From: Sinanaerobacter sp. ZZT-01
GTDB lineage: Bacteria > Bacillota > Clostridia > Peptostreptococcales > Anaerovoracaceae
Length of the DNA stretch: 64,000 nucleotides
Direction: 5' to 3'
Assembly: GCF_035621135.1 (NCBI RefSeq)
Contig: NZ_CP141728.1
Location: 1,922,001 to 1,986,000 of the forward strand
Part shown: piece by piece, positions 1-10,220 of the stretch
How the letters are laid out: the number at the start of each line of letters is the position of its first letter
Position numbering within the stretch: position 1 is the first letter of the stretch
The notes under the pieces: model-generated
What the model was told of the DNA's origin: nothing
Database searches by the model: none
The model's input: the letters and a program-made list of their open reading frames with translations, nothing else
Position numbers and translations under genes: made by a program

Positions 1-116
1 TCACTATAACTTTTATAAAATAAAGCAATACGCTCCTTCCTTGGAAGTTTTTTTTATTTTATCATGTTTTTAATCAACAAACAACTAAAACGGAAAGAGC
101 TGCGATTAAGAATCTT

Positions 117-2840
117 TTATAAAGCTCCCTGCTTATGGTGCAGCCTTAGCCATAGCTTACGTATCAGGTCGATTGGAATAACCAAAGAAGACAAGAGTAT
201 GGTTAACAGTAATTCATTCATGCTTAAAGGACACGTCCGGAATAGTTCCCCTCCGAAGAAGATAAAGAGAATTTGAACGAAGGAAACCAGTATCATAATG
301 CTGATAAATCCAGGGTTATGTCCTAAATGAGCGGTTAAATTCAACCGGTGTGTACGTGCATTAAAGCTGTTGAAAATACCACAGAAAATAAATAAGCAGA
401 AGAAAGCGGTCATAAAGCGCAGCGGTGCTGCTTCAAGCTGAAAATATGAAGCAAACCAAGGATGTTTTAAAAAGAATACGCAAAGTGTGATGGTACACAA
501 ACCCATATAAAGAATCTGTTCGATCATATCGCGGTTTAATACGGCTTCATCTCGCTTTTTTGGCATTTCTTCCATGTATTCCTTAAGTGGAGGCTCTCCG
601 GCAAAAGCTAGACCAGCCAATGTATCCATAATAATATTCACCCAGAGCATCTGTGTAATGGTTATAGGGGTGTCAAAACCTAAAAATGGGCATAAAAGAG
701 AGACTCCCACAGCACAGAGGTTCATGGTAAGCTGAAAAACAATGAATTTCCTTATACTTTTAAAAATAGTTCTTCCATATAAAACAGCTTTGGAGATTGA
801 AGTAAAATTATTATCTAAAATGACTATATCACTGGCCTCTTTTGCAACTTCTGTTCCGTCTCCCATAGCAAAGCCGACATCGGCCTTTTTTAAAGCAGGG
901 GCATCATTGATACCGTCTCCGGTCATTCCTACAACCAAATTCATGTCGTGAGCAACTTTTACCAGGCGGCTTTTGTCGGTTGGAAGAGCCCGTGCAATGA
1001 CAGCGGTAGCGGGCAAAACCTCTTTTAGCTGCTCGTCATCCATTTGCAGTAAATCTGTACTTGTAAATATCTTTTTGTCTGGTTGGTCGAGCAGACCTGC
1101 TTTTTTCGCAATTGCTGCTGCGGTTTCACGGTTGTCACCTGTCATCATAATTACCTGAATACCTGCTTTCTGTACCTCTTTTACCGCGGAAGGGACTTCA
1201 GGGCGAATCGCATCAGTGATAGCAACCAATGCAATTAATTTTAAATCGGATGTTGCTATTTGCAAACTATTTGTATGTTCGGATAGAGCAGTGAGCTGAC
1301 TGAGAGGTGTCTGTGATGAAGCAATGGCAAGAACACGATTTGCCTTTGCAGTCATGGATTTCCACATCCGTTCTAAAGCCTTTGAATCACTAAAAGGCAG
1401 AACGTTCCCCTGTTCATCATAATAGTGTCTGCAAGCTGGAAGCAGTCGCTCCGGGGCGCCTTTCAGTAAGGTAATACTATCTCTGCCGATCAATTGAACG
1501 GCGGAAAATTTTTGCGTGCTGTTAAATGGCAGAAAATCTTCTTTTTGATAGGAAGATAAAAAACGTCTCATATCTTGGTCTAAAATTGGTTCGATGTGGT
1601 CAAGCAGCGTTCGATCCGTAGCATTTCCTCCAATTGATTTGCCGTCCGACAGAGAACTGCTGGTATTATAGAAGCCGGAAAGGCAGAGAAGCTGCGATAA
1701 ATATATATTTTTTGATTCCTGTGACAGAGCGGTGCCATCACCAAGAATAAATTTGCTTACACTGAGCTTTCCCTCGGTTAACGTGCCTGTCTTATCAGTA
1801 AATAAAATGTTTAAGCTTCCGGATGTCTCGATGCCTACTAATTTTCTTACCATAACTTGATCGGCCAGCATACGAAGCATATTTGAAGAAAGAACCACCG
1901 TAATCATCATTGGGAGTCCTTCTGGCACTGCCACAACAACAACAGTGATTGCTAAGGTCAATGCGTGGAGAAGGTATTCCGTAAATTGGTAAAGTGTTGG
2001 TAAGGTGATGTCCAAAAGAGAAGTAAATGGCTGCTGTGAGAGTACAATTTCACAGAATAAATCAGAAATCGCAATTAAGGCAGCCGCACAATATCCAAGT
2101 TTGCTGATGCTTTTCGCCAATCCGGCAAGTTTTACTTTCAGCGGGCTGTCTCGTGTCTCATCTTGAACTTCTCTTGCCATGTGCCCATAGAAGGTTGTAT
2201 CACCAACACGCAAAACCTTCATGACCGCCTCTCCATCATTTACAATACTGCCGCGAAACAATTGCTCTGAAGATAACAACTCCCAGTCCTGCGGTGGGAT
2301 AAAAGTAATCACATTGGAAGATTCTGTTTTTGAAGCTTCAGCGGTTTCGCCATTTAAAGCAGACTGGTCTACTTTTAAATGACCCGAAACAATGATGCCG
2401 TCAGCCGGAATCTTTTCACCTGCCTGCAATAAAATATAATCACCAACGACCACTTCTTTAATGCTTAATGATTTTACAGTTTCATCACGCAGAACACGGC
2501 ATTGGATGCAGTCTGCTTCCTGCATTAATTTCAGGAAAGCGGACTCACTTCCATATTCGGAAATGGTAGATACAAAGGTAGATAAAAACACGGCGATTGC
2601 AATTCCTCCGGCTTCCATCCAGTCCGCATCTCGGAAGAGGAAGATTACGTCAAGTGCTAAGGCAGCAAGCAGTATTTGAATGAGAGGATCACCGAAACTG
2701 CTCAGATATTGCTTAAAAAAGCTGTTCCGCTTTTTAGGGGTGATTTCATTCGAGCCATGTTTTGCTCTAGAGAAAGCAACTTGCTTTCGATCAAGGCCCG
2801 AGAAGGTTTTTAAATTTTTCACACTCATCGTATTTAACAT
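117..2840 (-). CDS. Calcium-translocating P-type ATPase (PMCA/SERCA-like)
   Basis: A 907-residue P2-type cation pump that probably exports Ca2+ across the cytoplasmic membrane at the cost of ATP. Visible in order: an N-terminal cation-ATPase segment, the actuator region, the transmembrane PEGLP motif typical of Ca2+ pumps, the phosphorylation motif DKTGTLTEGK near residue 349, the hinge motif TGDGINDAP near residue 640, and a hydrophobic C-terminal membrane block. Length matches bacterial PMCA-type pumps. The start at 2840 follows AAGGAG with 8-nt spacing; an in-frame Met lies four codons later. It is divergent from the gene at 2981. The family is secure. The ion is inferred from PEGLP and overall resemblance. 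Confidence 0.93.
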   Translation of the reverse strand: MLNTMSVKNLKTFSGLDRKQVAFSRAKHGSNEITPKKRNSFFKQYLSSFGDPLIQILLAALALDVIFLFRDADWMEAGGIAIAVFLSTFVSTISEYGSESAFLKLMQEADCIQCRVLRDETVKSLSIKEVVVGDYILLQAGEKIPADGIIVSGHLKVDQSALNGETAEASKTESSNVITFIPPQDWELLSSEQLFRGSIVNDGEAVMKVLRVGDTTFYGHMAREVQDETRDSPLKVKLAGLAKSISKLGYCAAALIAISDLFCEIVLSQQPFTSLLDITLPTLYQFTEYLLHALTLAITVVVVAVPEGLPMMITVVLSSNMLRMLADQVMVRKLVGIETSGSLNILFTDKTGTLTEGKLSVSKFILGDGTALSQESKNIYLSQLLCLSGFYNTSSSLSDGKSIGGNATDRTLLDHIEPILDQDMRRFLSSYQKEDFLPFNSTQKFSAVQLIGRDSITLLKGAPERLLPACRHYYDEQGNVLPFSDSKALERMWKSMTAKANRVLAIASSQTPLSQLTALSEHTNSLQIATSDLKLIALVAITDAIRPEVPSAVKEVQKAGIQVIMMTGDNRETAAAIAKKAGLLDQPDKKIFTSTDLLQMDDEQLKEVLPATAVIARALPTDKSRLVKVAHDMNLVVGMTGDGINDAPALKKADVGFAMGDGTEVAKEASDIVILDNNFTSISKAVLYGRTIFKSIRKFIVFQLTMNLCAVGVSLLCPFLGFDTPITITQMLWVNIIMDTLAGLAFAGEPPLKEYMEEMPKKRDEAVLNRDMIEQILYMGLCTITLCVFFLKHPWFASYFQLEAAPLRFMTAFFCLFIFCGIFNSFNARTHRLNLTAHLGHNPGFISIMILVSFVQILFIFFGGELFRTCPLSMNELLLTILLSSLVIPIDLIRKLWLRLHHKQGAL

Positions 2841-2980
2841 GGTTTTTCTCCTTATTTGTTTCTCAATATCAATCTATGTACGAGCCTGCTGGCTTATGCC
2901 GGTTTGTCCTAAAATATCGTTGTTTTTTCGAAGAAAACCGTGCATAATAAAGGTAAAAGAGAGGGCGGAGGAGTACCGAA

Positions 2981-5900
2981 ATGCAGAAAAAAAGGATGAC
3001 AGAGATATATAAAGCAATATCAGACCATTTGACTCAGCGCTATTTTTTAAAAAAAATAAAATTCACAAAAAAAAGTGTGTTAAGTATATTGAAAGACGAA
3101 AAATGGACGCAAGCAGTAAAGAATACAATGGAAGCAAGTCACTTTTCCTGCCGCAATGTATTAGAAAATTTTTTGCCCTGCTTAGAAGGGTTATGCTCGG
3201 AATCTCCAAGTGTCGGCTGGTTTTCTTACAGCTATTTGTATTTGAGAAAAGGGCTCTTTCCTGAAAGTATTGTGCTAGAAGAAAAAAGTTGCTACAATGC
3301 AGTGGTTTTGTTTTATTTAGAAATACTACGTGTTTTTATTGAACAGGACAGGCATAATCGAGCATTTGATCCGATGAAGGATTTTATTTTTTTAACGCAG
3401 GACGAGCTTATGAAAAGTCATCATTCAGAGGAATACCTTCGCTTTAAAGAATGTTATCAAAAGAATTATATCTATGAGATGATGTGCATCGGAAAAGAGG
3501 AGACTGATTTTAATGCGCTGGGGCATATTGCAGGAGTGCATGCAATTGCGATGCATGTTGCAAGACAGATGGAGCAAGCCGGAGTTGCGATTGACCTGTC
3601 TTTGGTTTCGGGAGCATCTGCCGGGCATGATATCGGGAAGTATGGATGTAAGAATGCAGAGGTAAAGCGAATGCCGTATCTGCATTACTATTACACAGAC
3701 CAATGGTTTAAAAATTACGATATGCCTGCCATTGGGCATATTGCGAGCAACCATTCCACATGGGATTTAGAGCTTGAAAATCTTTCAGTGGAGTCCCTTG
3801 TTCTAATTTATGCTGATTTTCGTGTGAAGAGTAGCGGAAAGAAGGACGGGAAAGAACAGATTGCATTTTATACGCTTTCTGATTCATTCAATGTGATATT
3901 AAATAAGCTGGATAATTTAAATAACGCAAAGAAAGACCGCTACATTCATGTTTATGCAAAGCTGGTTGATTTTCAGAGCTATATGCACAGTTTGGGTGTA
4001 AACACAGAGCTGGGAGATGGTGCTGTCTTAAAATCCGAAGTGCAAAAAGATGCCGTGTTAATGGACTTGGGTGAAACGGTTCAGAACTTAAAATATATGG
4101 CGATTGACCATAATATTCGACTAATGAATAAGCTGGGCAGTGAGAGTTCTTTTGCGAGTATCGTAGAATCAGCGAGAAGTGAGAAAAACTGGAAAAACAG
4201 CAGGGCGTATCTGAACATATTCGAAGAATACTTTACGTATATGACCCAAAAACAAAAGATGATAACTCTACACTTTCTCTACGAACTTCTTATGCATCGT
4301 GAAGGTGATATCCGACGACAAGCTGCTGATTTAATGGGCAATATTATCGTTCATTTCGATGAAGAATACAGAAAAGAGCTGCCGGAGGATGTTGCGTATG
4401 ATATAAATGAGTATACTGCCTTTCAGCTTTGGGAGTTTTATTTAGAAAAGATTATATTACCGGATCATAAGGTGACGGAACAGCACAAGAGATGGATCGG
4501 ATACGCGTTGAAGCTGGTTGTGGAGTCTGTTCTGATGCGCTGTCGCAAGGGAGAAGAAATCGAATATCTGACGAGGTTCTTAAAGTATTATGAAAACTGG
4601 GAGAGAGAGGATTCTACAGCATTTATATTAGTAGATTGTATGTTGCTTTTGCCTGTTTTTATACTCTCTGAGGCAGAGCGAAGCCAATTGCTGCAATTCG
4701 TGCAGGAGCTTGCAAAAAGGGATTCCGAAGAGCTTCATGTGGGTATACTGCGCTTTTTGAAGTATGTGACAGAAACAGTGCAGAAGACACCAAAGGATGC
4801 GGAACGTATCGTTTCAATTTTAAAAATTTTTCAAAAAGAAAATGCAATAACAGTACAATTTTTAGTTGAAAAGATCATAAAAAATTGGAGGCTAGATGCG
4901 TCTGTCTGCCCATACAATGAGACTTTAATTTACAAAGACGCAGAGGTAGTTTCAGATATTTTTTTAGAGAACTTAAAAGCGGCAACACCCTGGATAAAAA
5001 AGTCGGTAAATTTAGAATTACTTTTGGACCGAATTTCTGTAGATCACAGTACTTCCGTTTTACATGTAGCAACGCATTTATCGAATTTGATTAAAGTGAG
5101 TGAACGAGTTACAGTGCGGCATAGTGCAGGAGAAGCTCTTCTGAAAATTGCGCCGCTCTTATCTCGCGATCAGAGAAATGAAGTTGCGATTGAATTGACA
5201 AAGGGCCTTGAGATCGGTGAGTATCAGTTTTCCAAATACATTCCCCAATATCTGGGGGAGTTTGCACTGTATTTGCATCCGAAAGAGTTGGATGAATTTA
5301 TAAGAGACTTAAAGTCGCTTTTGATTAGCACAAATGAGCGTGTTGTCTGTGTGACACTGGACACAATAGGAATTGTTTTACAAAAATATAACAGTTATCG
5401 TACCCGTTTTTCGGAAGAAAAGGGTGTTTTTGAGGAGCGAAAAAAACAATTTTTAGGCATGCTTTTGAGTGGACTGGCAAACTACAGAAACTCTGTAAGT
5501 CAGGAGGCCTTTTTGGTAATCGGTCAATATTTATTTGGAAATGAAGCTTTATCCCTGAAAGAAAAGAAAAATATGTTTCAGGTGCTTTATAAAAAACTGA
5601 CAACTCTGATCGGAGGAAAGGAAAATACGGAGCTGGCTTTTTTTAATAATGCTGCGTCTTTGAACCATATTTACCGTTTTATCAATGATTATTTGTTTTA
5701 CTATAACGAATTTGACATTCGAGAACCTTATAAAGTAGCATTTTTTCCAGGCAGCTTTGATCCATTTTCTTTGGGTCATAAAGGGATCGCAAAAGAGATC
5801 CGCGATATGGGATTTATGGTCTATCTTGCGCTGGACGAATTTTCTTGGTCGAAAAAAACACAGCCACGCATGATACGGCGGCAAATTATGAGTATGTCCG

Positions 5901-7843
5901 TTGCGAATGAAGAAAACATATATTTGTTTCCGGATAATATTCCTGTGAATATCTCAAATCCTAAAGACTTGCTTCGTTTAAAAAAATTGTTTCGTGGGAA
6001 AGAAATTTATATGGTGGCTGGAAGTGATGTTGTAGAAAATGCATCTTCTTATAAATTGAAACCAGTGAAAAATTCAATACAGACCTTTCACCATATCTTG
6101 TTTTTAAGGAGCAGTCAGGTTGAGGAGGAAGAGAAGGAAACCATTTCACCGGAGCAGCGAATTTTGGGGAATTTGATTCAGTTGAAATTGCCAATGCATC
6201 TGGAGGATATCAGCTCAACGCGGATTCGGGAAAACATTGACTTAAACAGGGATATTTCAAACTTGATTGATCCGGTGGCACAAAATTATATCTATGAAAA
6301 CAGTTTATATTTGAGAGAACCTCAATATAAAGAAGTGATACACATGAAAAGTATAAGAGCTTCCGTCAGAGAAGGCATAGATGAAGCGCTTTTTATGGAA
6401 TTACAGGACTTAATGCCTCAGGAAGCAGGGAAATTTGATTTCCTTAATGCATTGAAGAAAGAAGGGCAAAGAGTACTGCTTCTTCAGAATGAAGCTTCCG
6501 ATAAAAAATTGCTTGGGGCAGTTGTATTTTGTCAAATAGGAACGAGCGAGTTATACGGAGAGTTTAAAAGTACGAATGTCGCAAATTTTATCAGAGAAAA
6601 TACTTCAGGAAAAATTGTGCTTATTTCTTCGATCTATGAAAATAAGGAATATTTTACAAAAGAATTGGTTCAGATTCTACTGACAGAGACGCTCGCCTAT
6701 GCATTAGAAAGAGACTTTACGTATGCCGTATTTAGTCCGAGGCAGGGGACTTCAGTCTCAAAATATAAAGACCTTTTAGAGCGTCAGGGCTTTTTCGAAC
6801 TGAGAGAAAATGATACAGACCGTATGGTTTATGCAGTCGATATGAAGATGCCGCTCACTTTATTCAAAAATGTTGAGACTGTGATTAAAGAACCTTTTCG
6901 CCATAATCTGCGTGTTTTAGAAGCCATTGACCGTTCTCATGAACGTTTGCAAAGTGTGTTGACAACGCTTTTTCCCGGGAACTTGGTTCTTTCTTTTCAT
7001 GCGGATTTTATGCATAATAAAATTGTAGATTTGATTACAGAAGCCAATGAGGTTCCGAATGAACCACTACCGGTGAGGAAGCTGGGGAAGCGTATGTGTG
7101 TGCCTTTTGGCAAGATATTAAAGGGTAAAATCGTACCGAATACGATTACAAAATCACTGCATACAGAAAAAACGTTTGATTCGCAAATTAAAAAATTTAA
7201 TATAACAGAATACCCTAATTATTCGCCTTTGATAAGTCAAATTCGTACCATAAAATCGTTTAACCGACCGGTCATTTTAGTTGATGATATTTTACACAAG
7301 GGGTATCGGATTCGAAAGCTGGACCCAATTTTTAAGCAGGAAAACGTAGAAATTGACCGTTTAATTGTAGGAATCTTGTCCGGACGTGGAAAAGATTTGA
7401 TGGAGATCCAAAATCGGCAGGTGGAAAGTGCTTATTTTCTGCCGTCTATGCATTCTTGGTTTGTGGAGTCGAGTATATATCCTTTTTTAGGTGGTGATCT
7501 GGTCGAACGAACAGAAAAGATGCAGGCAAATCTTTTAAATTCTGTAAATTTGATTTTACCTTATGTCGCCCCTGGGTTTTTAATGGATGCATCTAAAGCT
7601 TCCATCTATGATTTTTCAATGACTTGTCTTGAAAATGCAAGAGAAATTATGCAGGTTTTAGAGGAAGAGTATCAGATAGAATTTGAGCGGAAATTGACAC
7701 TAAATCGATTGAGTGAAGTAATTATGTCTCCCTGCTGCCCGGATAAAGGTGGATGCTTAAATTATGACTATCATTTAAGAGCATCCGTATATATTGCAAA
7801 TGACATTGAGAAATTGATCCGCCTTAAAAATTTTATTGAATAG
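2981..7843 (+). CDS. Giant HD / helical-repeat / NMNAT-like / GNAT-like / PRTase-like fusion protein
   Basis: A 1620-residue multidomain protein of unknown overall role. Residues about 170-300 form an HD phosphohydrolase-like domain (GHDIGK near 214, NHST near 257, YADFR after it). Residues 340-910 are long helical, HEAT-like sequence. Near 920 comes a nucleotidyltransferase domain with GSFDPFSLGH and, further on, ISSTRIR, the two signatures of NMN/nicotinate-nucleotide adenylyltransferases. Residues about 1125-1280 look like a GNAT acyltransferase. Near 1430 VILVDDILHKGYRI resembles the PRPP loop of phosphoribosyltransferases. The tail carries CCPDKGGC. The start has an upstream GGAGGAG. It leads a three-gene run with the dehydrogenase-like and flavoprotein genes. 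Domain calls are from motifs; the function is not known to me. Confidence 0.85.
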   Translation: MQKKRMTEIYKAISDHLTQRYFLKKIKFTKKSVLSILKDEKWTQAVKNTMEASHFSCRNVLENFLPCLEGLCSESPSVGWFSYSYLYLRKGLFPESIVLEEKSCYNAVVLFYLEILRVFIEQDRHNRAFDPMKDFIFLTQDELMKSHHSEEYLRFKECYQKNYIYEMMCIGKEETDFNALGHIAGVHAIAMHVARQMEQAGVAIDLSLVSGASAGHDIGKYGCKNAEVKRMPYLHYYYTDQWFKNYDMPAIGHIASNHSTWDLELENLSVESLVLIYADFRVKSSGKKDGKEQIAFYTLSDSFNVILNKLDNLNNAKKDRYIHVYAKLVDFQSYMHSLGVNTELGDGAVLKSEVQKDAVLMDLGETVQNLKYMAIDHNIRLMNKLGSESSFASIVESARSEKNWKNSRAYLNIFEEYFTYMTQKQKMITLHFLYELLMHREGDIRRQAADLMGNIIVHFDEEYRKELPEDVAYDINEYTAFQLWEFYLEKIILPDHKVTEQHKRWIGYALKLVVESVLMRCRKGEEIEYLTRFLKYYENWEREDSTAFILVDCMLLLPVFILSEAERSQLLQFVQELAKRDSEELHVGILRFLKYVTETVQKTPKDAERIVSILKIFQKENAITVQFLVEKIIKNWRLDASVCPYNETLIYKDAEVVSDIFLENLKAATPWIKKSVNLELLLDRISVDHSTSVLHVATHLSNLIKVSERVTVRHSAGEALLKIAPLLSRDQRNEVAIELTKGLEIGEYQFSKYIPQYLGEFALYLHPKELDEFIRDLKSLLISTNERVVCVTLDTIGIVLQKYNSYRTRFSEEKGVFEERKKQFLGMLLSGLANYRNSVSQEAFLVIGQYLFGNEALSLKEKKNMFQVLYKKLTTLIGGKENTELAFFNNAASLNHIYRFINDYLFYYNEFDIREPYKVAFFPGSFDPFSLGHKGIAKEIRDMGFMVYLALDEFSWSKKTQPRMIRRQIMSMSVANEENIYLFPDNIPVNISNPKDLLRLKKLFRGKEIYMVAGSDVVENASSYKLKPVKNSIQTFHHILFLRSSQVEEEEKETISPEQRILGNLIQLKLPMHLEDISSTRIRENIDLNRDISNLIDPVAQNYIYENSLYLREPQYKEVIHMKSIRASVREGIDEALFMELQDLMPQEAGKFDFLNALKKEGQRVLLLQNEASDKKLLGAVVFCQIGTSELYGEFKSTNVANFIRENTSGKIVLISSIYENKEYFTKELVQILLTETLAYALERDFTYAVFSPRQGTSVSKYKDLLERQGFFELRENDTDRMVYAVDMKMPLTLFKNVETVIKEPFRHNLRVLEAIDRSHERLQSVLTTLFPGNLVLSFHADFMHNKIVDLITEANEVPNEPLPVRKLGKRMCVPFGKILKGKIVPNTITKSLHTEKTFDSQIKKFNITEYPNYSPLISQIRTIKSFNRPVILVDDILHKGYRIRKLDPIFKQENVEIDRLIVGILSGRGKDLMEIQNRQVESAYFLPSMHSWFVESSIYPFLGGDLVERTEKMQANLLNSVNLILPYVAPGFLMDASKASIYDFSMTCLENAREIMQVLEEEYQIEFERKLTLNRLSEVIMSPCCPDKGGCLNYDYHLRASVYIANDIEKLIRLKNFIE

Positions 7844-7867
7844 AAGTGAGTTGAGGAAGAGGATAAA

Positions 7868-9112
7868 ATGGAGTATTTTGAAATTGGAGAACATGGTTTT
7901 TTTGCAGAAAGAAAGGGACTGGAAAAAACAAAAGCATTTTTTTCAGTTACACATGAAGCAATGTTGTATGAAACGGAAGGCTTATATTGGTTGGACAAAA
8001 ATAAGCTCGACGAAGTATATAGCCGATATACGATGAATAAGCTGAAAATATTGAAAAATAAAGATTGGGGCATGGAATGGATAAAAGAAAAAATTAGAAA
8101 GAACTTGCTGAGCTTTGTCAATTTGTCCTATCAAAGTAAAGAAAAATGGCATGAAGAAATAAAACAGAGTATGGCGGATGCGGTAGAAAACTCATTGAAA
8201 AAGAAGAAGATTAGTATATTAGCATTAGGCGATGTTGGTGGAACAGTCTTAACTGCACTGAAGCTTTTAGGCGGAGACATCATAGAAGAGATTGGCATAT
8301 GGGATATTAGTCCATCAACGTGTAAAAGATGGGAATATGAAATGAACCAAACTGCTTATCCCTGGGAGTATGATGTGCTGCCCGATGTAAAAATACTAAA
8401 AGAGGAAGAGCTCTTTGACTGCGATGTATTCATTTTCTGTGCATCCAAAGGAATTCCTCCTTTGAGTACGACAGAAACGGATGTGCGCATGGCTCAGTTT
8501 CATGCAAACCGAGAGATCATAAGAAAGTATGCAAAAATGGCACGTCAAGATTCGTTTCGAGGTCTATTTGCTGTAGTGTCAGATCCTGTTGATCCACTTT
8601 GCAAAGAAGTCTTCCTTGCCTCGAATGAAAGAGAAGATGGGCAATTGGACGGGCGAGGTCTGAGACCGGAACAAATCCAAGGCTATGGACTCGGTGTCAT
8701 GAACAGTCGTGCCGCTTACTATGCAAAAAAAGACGATAGATATGCTCAATTTCTTACAGAAGGAAGAGCTTTTGGACCGCACGGAAATGACCTTGTTATT
8801 GCAGACAGTATTGAAAATTACAATGATTCTCTGTCCAAAGCTTTAACGAAGCTTGCGGTTGAAGCCAATTTAAAAACAAGGGAAGCGGGCTTTAAACCAT
8901 ACATCGCTCCGGCACTTTCTTCTGCGGCCATTTCAATTTTATTGACGTTACGTGGACAATGGCATTACAGTTCCAATTTTTTAGGCGGAATTTTTATGGG
9001 ATGTAAAAATAGAACAGGAATAGCTGGTCTTGAAATGGAATCGCTGGCTTTGCCTGAATCTTTATATAAACGATTGGAAAAAGCGTATCGTGGACTGGAG
9101 CAGATACAATGA
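7868..9112 (+). CDS. Lactate/malate dehydrogenase-fold NAD(P)-binding protein
   Basis: A 414-residue protein. A non-standard N-terminal region of about 110 residues precedes a Rossmann segment ISILALGDVGGTV (about residues 116-128), in the place where LDH/MDH enzymes bind NAD. AFGPHGND near residue 302 lies where those enzymes carry the catalytic His in GEHG-type motifs, and SDPVDP resembles the MDH/LDH S-N-P-V-D segment. I infer a 2-hydroxyacid-dehydrogenase-like oxidoreductase with an unknown substrate. It is about 100 residues longer than ordinary LDH/MDH because of the N-terminal extension. It begins 24 nt after the giant fusion gene and overlaps the next gene by an ATGA junction, so all three are probably translated from one mRNA. 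Confidence 0.8.
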   Translation: MEYFEIGEHGFFAERKGLEKTKAFFSVTHEAMLYETEGLYWLDKNKLDEVYSRYTMNKLKILKNKDWGMEWIKEKIRKNLLSFVNLSYQSKEKWHEEIKQSMADAVENSLKKKKISILALGDVGGTVLTALKLLGGDIIEEIGIWDISPSTCKRWEYEMNQTAYPWEYDVLPDVKILKEEELFDCDVFIFCASKGIPPLSTTETDVRMAQFHANREIIRKYAKMARQDSFRGLFAVVSDPVDPLCKEVFLASNEREDGQLDGRGLRPEQIQGYGLGVMNSRAAYYAKKDDRYAQFLTEGRAFGPHGNDLVIADSIENYNDSLSKALTKLAVEANLKTREAGFKPYIAPALSSAAISILLTLRGQWHYSSNFLGGIFMGCKNRTGIAGLEMESLALPESLYKRLEKAYRGLEQIQ

Positions 9113-10212
9113 CGAATAGAGTAAAAGAAGAAAAAAATTGCGAAGAGAGGATGCTGTATGTCATTCGGCCTGTCTGTGCTGAACCGAGTAAAACGAAGCG
9201 CTTGGATCAGGTTTTAGAATTTGCATTGGAAGGGATACCTTATAAAAAAATTACAACAATAGAGGATTTCCAGAATTTAAAAGGTAAACGGCTATTATTT
9301 GCGGTGAATTTAGGCGAATCTGGTATCAATCTAGAATATTATCAGTATCTAAAAGAGATGCGTCTGCATCCTGATCTGCTGAAAAATTGCGTAGGGGGAT
9401 TAATTCTGGATGGAAGCAGTGAGCTATATACCAAGTCTGTTGCGAGAGAGTTGGTTTTTGCTGCAAATCAAGCAGGCTGTACCTTTCCGGGACGACCTTT
9501 GGTCGAAGGAACGAGAGTATTATTTAATTTTAAAGTACAAGCTAAAAATTTAAATACCGATTGTTTCTCCGCATATTTAGAAGCCAGTCGGATTCTGGTA
9601 CATCAAATTGTAAATTATGAAAAAAAGCCGGTGAAAGAACCGAAGCTGCTCGTGCTTCATGCAAGCAATCATAAAACATCGAATACGATGACGTTATGGA
9701 ATCTGGTAAAAGAGTCTTTAGAGCACTGTTTCATTCAGGAAATTTCATTAAGAAATGGAGCGATTCAAGATTGTGCAGGCTGCCCTTATACCATGTGTAT
9801 GCATTATAGTGCGGACAGTAAGTGCTACTATGGCGGTGTGGTTGTAGAGCAGGTTTATCCTGCTATTTCAGAATGTGATGCGCTGGTTATGCTTTGCCCA
9901 AACTATAATGATGCAGTCAGTGCTAACGTATCGGCGAGCATTAATCGCTTGACTGCTCTTTTTCGAAAACAGCGATTTTATGAAAAAAAGGTATTTGCAC
10001 TGATTGTATCTGGATACAGCGGAGGTGACATTGTTGCGCAGCAATTGATCGGAGCATTAAATATGAACAAGAGCTTTACGTTACCCGAAAAATTCTGTAT
10101 GCTTGAGACAGCAAACGATCCGGGAAGTATTTTACAGATTAACGGCATTGCAGAGCGGGCAGAAGCATTTGCCCATCATATACAGAAATGTCTATGCGAA
10201 AAAGCAACTTAG
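9109..10212 (+). CDS. NAD(P)H-dependent FMN reductase-like flavoprotein with Cys cluster
   Basis: A 367-residue protein in two parts. Residues 1-175 have no fold I recognise. From about residue 180 a flavodoxin-like/FMN-reductase fold begins (LLVLHASNHKTSNT, the phosphate-binding loop position). At residues 222-242 there is CAGCPYTMC followed by a further Cys in SKC, like the cysteine motifs of iron-sulfur flavoproteins and related FMN reductases. The start ATG overlaps the stop of the dehydrogenase-like gene by 4 nt, indicating translational coupling. The likely role is electron transfer or reduction in the same pathway. Whether an Fe-S cluster is bound cannot be decided from sequence alone. 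Confidence 0.78.
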   Translation: MTNRVKEEKNCEERMLYVIRPVCAEPSKTKRLDQVLEFALEGIPYKKITTIEDFQNLKGKRLLFAVNLGESGINLEYYQYLKEMRLHPDLLKNCVGGLILDGSSELYTKSVARELVFAANQAGCTFPGRPLVEGTRVLFNFKVQAKNLNTDCFSAYLEASRILVHQIVNYEKKPVKEPKLLVLHASNHKTSNTMTLWNLVKESLEHCFIQEISLRNGAIQDCAGCPYTMCMHYSADSKCYYGGVVVEQVYPAISECDALVMLCPNYNDAVSANVSASINRLTALFRKQRFYEKKVFALIVSGYSGGDIVAQQLIGALNMNKSFTLPEKFCMLETANDPGSILQINGIAERAEAFAHHIQKCLCEKAT

Positions 10213-10220
10213 GAGAGAAT

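Noticed and set aside
1-116. Possible terminator at the left edge (CTTCC-TT-GGAAG then T-run)
   Set aside because: The stem is five base pairs with a two-base loop, too weak to support. No gene end is visible to its left.
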